This document shows, piece by piece, positions 27,478 to 34,403 of a stretch of DNA of 64,000 bases. This stretch comes from Collinsella sp. AM34-10 (GTDB lineage Bacteria; Actinomycetota; Coriobacteriia; Coriobacteriales; Coriobacteriaceae). Made by a program: the position numbers and the translations under genes. The notes under the pieces were generated by a model that saw only the letters and a list, made by a program, of their open reading frames with translations, had not been told where the DNA came from and ran no database searches. The DNA is taken from positions 692 to 64,691 of the forward strand of contig NZ_QSIL01000002.1 in NCBI RefSeq assembly GCF_003469185.1. Direction: 5' to 3'. Every line of letters begins with the position of its first letter. Position 1 is the first letter of the stretch.

Positions 27478-27493
27478 CGTTTCATGTGAAACA
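27478..27493. promoter_or_regulatory. Degenerate parS-like site
   Basis: CGTTTCATGTGAAACA matches the 16-base parS consensus at 14 positions. It lies between rlmN and its terminator, about 2.1 kb from the main parS cluster. Binding by ParB is not certain. Confidence 0.45.
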
Positions 27494-27498
27494 TCGAA

Positions 27499-27536
27499 CA
27501 GCCCCGGTTGCCTAATTGCAACCGGGGCTGTTTCAT
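27499..27536 (+). terminator. rlmN terminator
   Basis: ACAGCCCCGGTTGC and GCAACCGGGGCTGT form a perfect 14-bp stem, followed by TTTC. Confidence 0.88.
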
Positions 27537-27651
27537 ATCTATCAATAATCTGTATCGCTCAGTTGTTCAACAATTTTTCGTACGAAATAAGGGACCCCAT
27601 TCTGGCGTTCAGAGAAGGACCCCTCAATAAAGGATAGTAATTGTTAGGTAC

Positions 27652-27906
27652 CTAAAAGCCTACATTTTCCCATTGATGATTAACCCAATCTTGATTAATC
27701 TTCGGATTCTTAGTTACCTGAGCAGTACGCATAGCGACATCCTCAGTCATAACATCCATTTTCTTTTTGGACGTATCGACGATATCCTGCGCTCCGCGAA
27801 GCAGACGACCACGCAATTCATCATCTGTTGCGACCTTAAATCCTGCAAATGCACCAACCGCTACAGTTGCAGCCAAAGCAAGAGCAGTCAGAACTCTATT
27901 CTTCAT
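27652..27906 (-). CDS. Small predicted exported or membrane protein, unknown function
   Basis: 84 residues from the ATG at 27906, which overlaps the end of parB by 11 bases. The N-terminus (MKNRVLTALALAATVAVGAFAG) is a signal peptide or membrane anchor; the rest is charged (DDELRGRLLRGAQDIVDTSKKK). It resembles small YtxH-like envelope proteins in composition only. Position suggests it is the last gene of the parA-parB operon. The palindrome TTAGGTACCTAA (27644-27655) overlaps its stop codon. Confidence 0.65.
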   Translation of the reverse strand: MKNRVLTALALAATVAVGAFAGFKVATDDELRGRLLRGAQDIVDTSKKKMDVMTEDVAMRTAQVTKNPKINQDWVNHQWENVGF

Positions 27907-28801
27907 CCTGATCTCCCTGGTCAAATTGAATCATCTCGCCAAGAATGCGAGACAGCTCTTCCTCATCCTTAAACTCGATCTCAATCTTATTTTTGCCACG
28001 CGAGCTCTTCACTCGAACATTTGTGTTAAACACCTGACGCAATACACGTGCTGCCTTTTTAAAGGACTGAGGCGTGGCAGGTCGGGGCGTCTTAGGCGTC
28101 TCTCCGGCAGAAAACAGTGGAGCAAGATTTTCTGTCGCACGGACAGACAATCCCTCTGCAACAACCTTCTCAGCAAGCTTAATGCGCGCATCTTCATACG
28201 GAACAGCAAGGATTGCACGAGCATGACCGGCGGCCAGCCTTCCTTCGAAGATCATCTGCTGAACTACCTCTGGAAGATCAAGCAAGCGCAACGAATTGGT
28301 GATTGCAGAGCGAGACTTGCTGACAGCCTTTGACAAGGCTTCTTGAGTCATACCGCTTGAATCGATGAGCTGTCGATATCCCTTAGCCTCTTCGACGGGG
28401 TTAAGGTCAGAGCGCTGAAGGTTTTCAATCAGCGCGAGTGCGAGCATTTCCTCATCATCAACGTCCTTAATGATGACGGGGAGCTCTTCAAGGCCAGCAA
28501 GCTTTGAAGCCTGATAACGGCGTTCACCCGCAATAATCTCATAACCGTTACCGTGCTTGCGCACAAGAAGCGGCTGCAGAACGCCGTGCTCCTGGATTGA
28601 CTCACTCAGCTCGCGAAGTTCAGTCTCATTGAAATGAATTCGTGGCTGATTTGGGTTCGGAATGATATCTTCGATTGGAAGTTTAGTTTCTGAAGCGGCA
28701 TTTGATGCTGATGTTGCAGATCCACCAGTCTCATATTCAGCTTCCGAGACCAGTGCGTTGAGACCACGACCCAAGCCGCCGCGCTTCTTAGGACTAGGCA
28801 C
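27896..28801 (-). CDS. parB: Chromosome-partitioning protein ParB (Spo0J)
   Basis: 301 residues; parS-binding CTPase that forms the partition complex. Standard parts: N-terminal KKRGGLGRGLNALV (the segment that stimulates ParA), the CTP-binding motifs IIAGERRYQA and the LIENLQRSDLNP helix, a helix-turn-helix around GMTQEALSKAVSKSRSAITNS (given in two parts), and a C-terminal dimerisation helix. It overlaps parA by eight bases and is AT-richer than most genes here. Confidence 0.96.
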   Translation of the reverse strand: MPSPKKRGGLGRGLNALVSEAEYETGGSATSASNAASETKLPIEDIIPNPNQPRIHFNETELRELSESIQEHGVLQPLLVRKHGNGYEIIAGERRYQASKLAGLEELPVIIKDVDDEEMLALALIENLQRSDLNPVEEAKGYRQLIDSSGMTQEALSKAVSKSRSAITNSLRLLDLPEVVQQMIFEGRLAAGHARAILAVPYEDARIKLAEKVVAEGLSVRATENLAPLFSAGETPKTPRPATPQSFKKAARVLRQVFNTNVRVKSSRGKNKIEIEFKDEEELSRILGEMIQFDQGDQDEE

Positions 28802-29594
28802 GCTTAATCACCTCTTTAGCAAGGTTCATATACGCCTTTGCACCCTTATTCTGTGGCGCATAGGTAATTACAGGCTCACCGAACGACGGTGCTTCTGAAA
28901 TTTTAACTGTACGTGGAATCAAGGTCTTGAATGCCTTGTTGCCAAAGTACGATTGAACCTCTTCCACAACCTGGTTCGAAAGCGATGTGCGCGAATCGTA
29001 CATAGTCATAAGCACGCCATAAGTATCAAGGCTCTTATTCAGGCGCGTTTTAACCATTTTCATCGATTCAAGCAGCTTTGTAACACCTTCAAGTGCGTAG
29101 TATTCGCACTGAATAGGAATCAAAACACTGTCCGCAGCTGTTAACGCATTAATGGTTAGCAAACCAAGCGATGGCGGACAGTCGATAAATATAAAATCAA
29201 ACTCATCCTGAACAGGCTCAAGCAGATCCTTTAAGCGAGTCTCGCGGGCAATCGCACTGACAAGTTCGATTTCCGCACCCGCAAGCTGAATAGTAGCCGG
29301 AATTACAAATACCTTACTGCAATTTGTATCAAGAATGAGTGATTCTGCCGGGACATCGTTCAGCAATGCATCATAGATACAGTGATTGAGCTCTTCTTTC
29401 TCGATTCCAAAACCGCTCGTGCTATTTCCTTGCGGGTCAAAATCGACAATTAATGTTTTTCGGCCCAGTTCACCCAACGCTGCTGCAAGATTTACAGCTG
29501 TGGTGGACTTACCTACGCCGCCTTTTTGGTTGATGATAGCAATGATGCGCGTGTCTTTTGCGCTCTTAGAACGCTTAACGTCGCGAAATCCCAC
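28794..29594 (-). CDS. parA: Chromosome-partitioning ATPase ParA (Soj)
   Basis: 266 residues. Deviant Walker A KGGVGKSTT in IIAIINQKGGVGKS, Walker A' VDFDPQGN, Walker B FIFIDCPPSLG. It starts with GTG directly behind GGAGGGACC. Acts with ParB and the adjacent parS sites in origin segregation. Upstream lie three parS copies, so ParB probably also influences its expression. Confidence 0.97.
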   Translation of the reverse strand: MGFRDVKRSKSAKDTRIIAIINQKGGVGKSTTAVNLAAALGELGRKTLIVDFDPQGNSTSGFGIEKEELNHCIYDALLNDVPAESLILDTNCSKVFVIPATIQLAGAEIELVSAIARETRLKDLLEPVQDEFDFIFIDCPPSLGLLTINALTAADSVLIPIQCEYYALEGVTKLLESMKMVKTRLNKSLDTYGVLMTMYDSRTSLSNQVVEEVQSYFGNKAFKTLIPRTVKISEAPSFGEPVITYAPQNKGAKAYMNLAKEVIKRA

Positions 29595-29633
29595 GGTCCC
29601 TCCTTGTGTGTATTAAAGCTGTCAAACGGAGGA

Positions 29634-29649
29634 TGTTTCACGTGAAACA
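29634..29649. promoter_or_regulatory. parS site 1
   Basis: Perfect 16-base palindrome TGTTTCACGTGAAACA, the consensus ParB target. Starts 39 bases before site 2 and 40 bases upstream of the parA start codon. Confidence 0.95.
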
Positions 29650-29672
29650 TTCCGATTCGACATCGACTGCTA

Positions 29673-29688
29673 TGTTTCACGTGAAACA
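29673..29688. promoter_or_regulatory. parS site 2
   Basis: Perfect TGTTTCACGTGAAACA, exactly 39 bases from sites 1 and 3. The spacers share CGA-TCGACA-like sequence, so the unit may have arisen by tandem duplication. Confidence 0.95.
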
Positions 29689-29711
29689 TATCGACTCGAC
29701 ACTATCCATTA

Positions 29712-29727
29712 TGTTTCACGTGAAACA
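29712..29727. promoter_or_regulatory. parS site 3
   Basis: Perfect TGTTTCACGTGAAACA, ending one base before the rsmG stop codon. Confidence 0.95.
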
Positions 29728-29728
29728 T

Positions 29729-30466
29729 CTAGGCAAGCGGATTCTTTTTTGCCATACCATTAGCACGCGGAAGAGAAACTGATGCCTGACGAGTCTTTTT
29801 AAGGATAATAAATTCGCGGTGACCCAGACCATTCGGCAAATCGAGATCGTCTGTCATGAGAGTGGTAAAGCCACATATCTTTGCAGCAGCAAGACCCGAT
29901 TGAAGCTCCTTATCCGAGGGATTCCCCTTTGTAACAACAAAGAGGCCACCATCTTTTAGAAAAGGAGAGGCATACTCAACGAGAACCGGTAATGGCGCGA
30001 GCGCACGGGCGGTCACAACTGCAAATTGCTTCTTATGAGTTCGGGCATATTCCTCAAGACGAACGTGAACGGCATGAGCATGCTTAAGGCCAAGCTCCTT
30101 AACAAAGGAATTAACAGCATCAACTTTCTTGCCAACCGAATCGATATACACCGCTTTACGACCACTCGCAATGGTCAATGGAACACCTGGAAAACCAGCG
30201 CCGGTACCCATATCAAGCAAAGCGCCTTCAGGAGCTTTGCTAATATAGAACAGTAAAACAAGTGAATCCAGAATATGGAGAACGGCAGCGTCTTCAATAT
30301 TTAGGATACGCGTGAGATTAATACTCTTATTGGCCTCAAGAACAAGATCAAGATGTTGGATACAGACACGAAGGTTTTCGTCGGAGACCTTCAAAGAATA
30401 GTCTTTACAATACGAAATAAGACGGCTCAACATCTGGCTTGCCTGCTCATCAGTTAGCACAAACAA
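29729..30466 (-). CDS. rsmG: 16S rRNA (guanine527-N7)-methyltransferase
   Basis: 245 residues; SAM-dependent methylation of G527 of 16S rRNA. Hallmarks: NKSINLTRI, the SAM loop LLDMGTGAGFPGVPLTIA, and VVTARALAPLPVLVEYASP. Gene order rsmG-parA-parB next to rpmH/rnpA/jag is the common bacterial origin arrangement. AT-rich like parAB. Confidence 0.96.
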   Translation of the reverse strand: MFVLTDEQASQMLSRLISYCKDYSLKVSDENLRVCIQHLDLVLEANKSINLTRILNIEDAAVLHILDSLVLLFYISKAPEGALLDMGTGAGFPGVPLTIASGRKAVYIDSVGKKVDAVNSFVKELGLKHAHAVHVRLEEYARTHKKQFAVVTARALAPLPVLVEYASPFLKDGGLFVVTKGNPSDKELQSGLAAAKICGFTTLMTDDLDLPNGLGHREFIILKKTRQASVSLPRANGMAKKNPLA

Positions 30467-30510
30467 GACGACTCCTTTCTGACAAAAATCAGTGTATCAA
30501 GAACTTTTGA

Positions 30511-30544
30511 CAAAAAAAGGGGACGTGGAAACCACATCCCCTTA
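30511..30544 (-). terminator. Terminator of the rpmH-rnpA-yidD-yidC-jag operon
   Basis: GGGGATGTGG/CCACGTCCCC stem with a TTT loop, then seven T on the minus strand, right after jag. It separates the ribosomal/insertase operon from rsmG-parAB. Confidence 0.88.
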
Positions 30545-30561
30545 GCATAGACTCGAGAAGC

Positions 30562-31131
30562 TTATCGAGCAACAATCACAACATGGCGATCGGGATCAGA
30601 GCCCTCAGAGTGTGTGTCGACAGCATCGTTGCCACGAAGGGCAATATGGACCAGTCGACGTTCATAGGCATTCATGGGCGGCAGGGAAACACTCTTATGA
30701 GTGCGAATAGCACGCTCGGCGGCGGACTGGGCCATAGATGCAACCTTGTCCTGTCGACGGCTCTTATAACCCTCAACGTCGACGACGACCGGATACCTAA
30801 AGCCAAGCTTGCGGCTCACCAGCAGCGAGAACATAACCTGAAGGGCATCGAGGGTACGTCCGTGACGACCAATGAGAACAGCAAGATCCGGAGCGGTTAC
30901 GTCCAGAATCAACTCACCCTCATCGCCCTCATACTCATCGATGGGAGAGTTCGCCGCATCGAAGTGCGAAAGGATGGAACGCAGAATGGAAATAGCCACA
31001 TCGGCAATGGTGTCGAGCTCCTCATCGGTCAGCTCTTCACCAGCCTTGTAACGCTGTGCAATCTCGGGATAATCGCCCGCGACCTGCGGGGCAACCTCCT
31101 CAAGCATATCCTCGACGATCTCTTCAGACAT
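30562..31131 (-). CDS. jag: Jag/KhpB RNA-binding protein (KH and R3H domains)
   Basis: 189 residues. A short N-terminal acidic region replaces the full Jag_N domain. A KH domain (about 70-140, with APDLAVLIGRHGRTLDALQ) and an R3H domain (about 145-189, ending in PMNAYERRLVHIAL and DPDRHVVI) follow. KhpB binds RNA with KhpA in Gram-positive bacteria and influences envelope growth. GGAG six bases before the ATG at 31131 argues against the in-frame start at 31143. Last gene of the operon. Confidence 0.9.
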   Translation of the reverse strand: MSEEIVEDMLEEVAPQVAGDYPEIAQRYKAGEELTDEELDTIADVAISILRSILSHFDAANSPIDEYEGDEGELILDVTAPDLAVLIGRHGRTLDALQVMFSLLVSRKLGFRYPVVVDVEGYKSRRQDKVASMAQSAAERAIRTHKSVSLPPMNAYERRLVHIALRGNDAVDTHSEGSDPDRHVVIVAR

Positions 31132-31175
31132 AACGAACTCCAAAAGTTAGGTACCTAAATAAGAATAATGTCCCA

Positions 31176-31946
31176 CTACTTTTTCTTGTGCGGGCGCGGC
31201 TTCTTCTCGCGACGAGTAACCTCGACCTGCAGCGGAGCATTCTTAAGACGCTCTTCCTCATCGGCCTTGGCCTTATCGATAACCTTCTGCGTCACGAAGA
31301 TCTGCTGGACAACCTGCCAGGCGGAAGACACGTCGTAGTACAGCAGAACGCCGACGGGCAGGCTCCAGCCCATCCAAAGCATCATGACGGTCATCACGAC
31401 GGCCATCATGCGCATGCTCTGGGCCTGCTGACCAGTCTGATTACGCGACATATACAGCTGCGGAATCAGGGTCAGGACGGCAAACAGGATCAGGCAAACC
31501 AGCGCAGGCAGTGCAACCATAAAGCCTTCGGCAAAGGAAGCGCTCGGCGTGGTGGTCAGGTCGGGCAGGATGTTGAAGAACGAGAACGTGCCGTCGTTAA
31601 AGTACTGCGGCAGGTTGCGCAGCAATGTAAACAGGGCGAACAGGATAGGCATCTGAATCAGCAGCGGCAGACAGCCAGCCATGGGGTTGAACTTGTTCTC
31701 GCTGTAGAACTTCTGCATCTCCTCGGCCTGACGCTGGGGATCGTCGGCATAGCGCTCCTGGATCTCGAGCATCTTGGGCTGCAGCACCTGCATGCGAGCC
31801 GTCGACTTGGTCGACTTGAGCATAAGCGGCGTCAGCAGCAGACGGATGATGACCACCAGGATGATGATGGACAGGCCCCAGTCGACCGCAAAGGTCTGGA
31901 TGAGCTTGAGCAGCTCGAAAAGGATGTTAACGATCCAATCCCACAT
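31176..31946 (-). CDS. yidC: Membrane protein insertase YidC/Oxa1
   Basis: 256 residues, the short Gram-positive form without the large periplasmic domain. Five hydrophobic segments; the cytoplasmic hairpin carries YADDPQRQAEEMQKFYSENKFNPMAGCLPLLIQMPI (read in pieces), and the conserved Arg of IIRLLLTPL lies in the hydrophilic groove. The tail is Lys/Arg-rich (REKKPRPHKKK), suited to ribosome contact. No lipobox is present. Confidence 0.95.
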   Translation of the reverse strand: MWDWIVNILFELLKLIQTFAVDWGLSIIILVVIIRLLLTPLMLKSTKSTARMQVLQPKMLEIQERYADDPQRQAEEMQKFYSENKFNPMAGCLPLLIQMPILFALFTLLRNLPQYFNDGTFSFFNILPDLTTTPSASFAEGFMVALPALVCLILFAVLTLIPQLYMSRNQTGQQAQSMRMMAVVMTVMMLWMGWSLPVGVLLYYDVSSAWQVVQQIFVTQKVIDKAKADEEERLKNAPLQVEVTRREKKPRPHKKK

Positions 31947-31975
31947 GTAAGTTTTCCTCCGATAGCGAGTGCCCG

Positions 31976-32200
31976 CTAGGGCACAGGGTCATAACCGCCG
32001 ACGTGCAGGGGATTGCAACGAGCGATGCGCCTCACGGCAAGCCAGCAGCCTCTCAAAACACCGTGCTTCTCAATCGCCTGGATGGCGTATTGCGAGCACG
32101 TTGGGTAATAAATGCAGGCGTCAGGCAATAAGGGCGAAATAACCTGTTGATATATGCGAATAGGAGCGATGGCAACACGTCGCAAAACGTGATTGCTCAT
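31976..32200 (-). CDS. yidD: Membrane protein insertion efficiency factor YidD
   Basis: 74 residues with the family core [34 protein letters not shown] (read in pieces) including the paired Cys. Overlaps the stop of rnpA by four bases (ATGA), and is followed by yidC. Confidence 0.94.
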   Translation of the reverse strand: MSNHVLRRVAIAPIRIYQQVISPLLPDACIYYPTCSQYAIQAIEKHGVLRGCWLAVRRIARCNPLHVGGYDPVP

Positions 32201-32535
32201 CGCTCCTCCCCGGCAACGCCGGCGCGCTTCATAAGCGAACGCAACGCCTTGTCCATCTCCTGCGGCGAGGAAACCCTCGTCTTGGGAGTTGCAAACAAGA
32301 TGATGTCATAACCCGCAACGGGAAATCCGCAGCTGCGGGCGGCCTCGCGCATCACACGCTTAGAACGGTTGCGCACAACTGCACAACCGAGCCGTTTAGC
32401 ACCAACGAAGGCGACCCTTCCGGAGTCGCCTTCGCCAACCGATTCACATATGGTCATTCGAATCAGAGGGTGATTGAAACGACGCCCCTGACTGAACACA
32501 TGCTCGAAATCTTGCCGAGACTTAATAGTCTTCAT
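32197..32535 (-). CDS. rnpA: Ribonuclease P protein component
   Basis: 112 residues; small basic partner of RNase P RNA in tRNA 5' processing. The RNR motif is clear ([13 protein letters not shown]), with [17 protein letters not shown] at the N-terminus. Lies 20 bases after rpmH and overlaps yidD. Confidence 0.95.
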   Translation of the reverse strand: MKTIKSRQDFEHVFSQGRRFNHPLIRMTICESVGEGDSGRVAFVGAKRLGCAVVRNRSKRVMREAARSCGFPVAGYDIILFATPKTRVSSPQEMDKALRSLMKRAGVAGEER

Positions 32536-32555
32536 GCGAGATGTGTGTATCGCTG

Positions 32556-32690
32556 CTAGACAGTGAGACGCTTGCGGCCCTTGGCGCGGCGACGGGCGAG
32601 CACGGCACGACCACCCTTGGTGGCCATACGGGCACGGAAGCCATGGGTCTTGGCACGCTTACGCTTATTAGGCTGATACGTACGCTTCAT
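32556..32690 (-). CDS. rpmH: 50S ribosomal protein L34
   Basis: 44 residues beginning [18 protein letters not shown] and ending [10 protein letters not shown], the full L34. The frame is open further upstream to 32750, but AGGAGG-like sequence lies just ahead of this ATG and L34 is never longer at its N-terminus. First gene of the origin-left operon. Confidence 0.97.
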   Translation of the reverse strand: MKRTYQPNKRKRAKTHGFRARMATKGGRAVLARRRAKGRKRLTV

Positions 32691-33035
32691 CTTAAGTTCC
32701 TCCTGCTGCATTTCGAGTGTCCGCGGGGACGCGGACGCAGATATAGACACGTGAGCTTGAAGATTGTAGGGAAATCAATGTTCAAATGTCAAGAAATCAA
32801 AGGTAAAAGGTTGCGCAGTTCACACGGTTCCCCCATAAGCACAACCGAAATTTGCGCCTCATGGCAACCTTTCACGATATTTCATCGAGTTTTCAACAGG
32901 TCATGTTGGCAATGTTGAGAACTTTTCACCCGTTTTCCAAAGTTTTCAACAAGTTTTGAAAAGTTGTCGAAAGATGAGAAACGTTGCACGGTGAGCTACT
33001 ATTTGTTCGAAACCTTTTGAAAGATTGCGAGCGGC
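32691..33035. other. Left origin region upstream of the GHKL gene, with DnaA-box-like motifs
   Basis: No gene. Holds the divergent promoters of rpmH and the GHKL gene. TTTTCAACA occurs at 32890-32898 and 32943-32951 and TTCTCAACA, on the minus strand, at 32913-32921. A related TTGTCGAAA is at 32964. These differ from the relaxed DnaA-box pattern TTWTNCACA at the sixth base. The same words recur beyond dnaA at 36144, so a bipartite origin is suggested. Confidence 0.6.
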
Positions 33036-34388
33036 ATGTCTGACGACTTTTACACCATGGTCGATTCCGGAGACCCGGCACCCGACAACGAGCACATCAC
33101 CGGCGTGCGCGAAGAGCGTGCGGAAGGCGAGCAGACGACCACGCAGGCGCCAAAAGCCATGTACGCCGCGCGCATCGCCGTCTATGACGACATGCTGTCG
33201 ACACCGCGGGTGATCGTCATTGATCCGCAAGATGTCCGCACGTATTTGGAAGAGACGACCAACACCGTCTACCAGTGCATGAAAGAACAAGGTGGCCATA
33301 TCTCGCTCATGGTCATCCGCGAGATTGTCGAAAACTTTATCCACGCACACTTTGCCGAGCCCATCATCTCGATTCTGGACGGCGGAGACACCATCCGCTT
33401 TGCTGACCAAGGACCCGGCATCGACGACAAGGAACGTGCTTTCGACTTTGGCGTTACCAGCGCAAACAGCAAGATGAAGCGCTATATCCGTGGAACCGGA
33501 GCAGGGTTTCCCATGGTGCAGGAGTATTTGGAAAACGCCGGCGGTGCCGTATCCATCGAGGACAACATGGGCAACGGCACCGTGGTTACGGTAAGCCTGA
33601 ACCCTAAACGCGTGCAGGAAATCGAGCGTGCCGGCGGACGCGGCGCTGCCGTGCGGCCCGAGACGGAGCAGCCCACATATCCCCTGCCGGGAGCTTTTGC
33701 GCAGCAGCCCGTGGCAACGCAGCAGATGCAGCCCCCCGTGGGACAGATGCAGCAGCCCGGAATGCTTCCCACACAAGAACCCCAGGCGGCATCTATGTCG
33801 ATGCCGCCAAACATGCCAGAGGCCATGCCGCTGGCTGATCAGGATGCAGCAGCAATGCAGCAGGCGACGGGGGCGCCGGGTGGCCAGCAAATGGGCTATC
33901 AGCCGTACCAACAGGGATATCCATATCAGCAGATGCCGCCACTGGGGTATGGCCAGCAGTTCCCGCAGCAGTACCAGCAGGGATATCAGCAGCCGTACCA
34001 GCAGATGCCGCAGCAGCAGTACAACCCCTGGGCCCAGCAGACGCCTCCGCAGCCTTACCAACAGTGGCCTCAAAGTTTTCAACAGCAAATGCCGCCGACG
34101 CAGAGTTCTCAACAACCAGCAGCTCAAATGATGTATCCTAATGCAGTAAATCAGTATGCACAGCCACAACCGGACGTGTTCGTAAGCGATCGCGGCAACG
34201 CCGCGCTGGGCTATCTGGCGCAAAATCAAGCGTGCGGCGCAACCGATCTTGCGAGGGCGTTTGGAAACTCGGCCCCCACTTGGTCACGCACGCTCAATGA
34301 CTTGGCGCAGGCCGGCTTGGTCATCAAGCATGGCCAGAAATACCATCTGACCGAACTCGGCGCCGCTCGCGTACGAGCTCAGAGCTAA
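33036..34388 (+). CDS. Origin-linked GHKL-ATPase / winged-helix protein, unknown function
   Basis: 450 residues. After a charged N-terminus comes a GHKL ATPase fold (about 86-190) with N-box Glu96/Asn100 in REIVENFIHAHF, G1 DQGPGI (124-129) and G2 GTGAGFPM (153-160), so ATP binding should be intact. There is no HisKA helix, so it is not an ordinary histidine kinase. About 170 residues rich in Gln, Pro, Met and Tyr follow. The end (about 380-450, CGATDLARAFGNSAPTWSRTLNDL and VIKHGQKYHLTELGAARV, read in pieces) looks like a MarR-style winged helix. It lies directly between the rpmH operon and dnaA, 15 bases before the latter, where most bacteria have no gene. A role in origin control or nucleoid biology is inference from position. 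Confidence 0.8.
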   Translation: MSDDFYTMVDSGDPAPDNEHITGVREERAEGEQTTTQAPKAMYAARIAVYDDMLSTPRVIVIDPQDVRTYLEETTNTVYQCMKEQGGHISLMVIREIVENFIHAHFAEPIISILDGGDTIRFADQGPGIDDKERAFDFGVTSANSKMKRYIRGTGAGFPMVQEYLENAGGAVSIEDNMGNGTVVTVSLNPKRVQEIERAGGRGAAVRPETEQPTYPLPGAFAQQPVATQQMQPPVGQMQQPGMLPTQEPQAASMSMPPNMPEAMPLADQDAAAMQQATGAPGGQQMGYQPYQQGYPYQQMPPLGYGQQFPQQYQQGYQQPYQQMPQQQYNPWAQQTPPQPYQQWPQSFQQQMPPTQSSQQPAAQMMYPNAVNQYAQPQPDVFVSDRGNAALGYLAQNQACGATDLARAFGNSAPTWSRTLNDLAQAGLVIKHGQKYHLTELGAARVRAQS

Positions 34389-34403
34389 AGAACGGGAGAG
34401 ACA

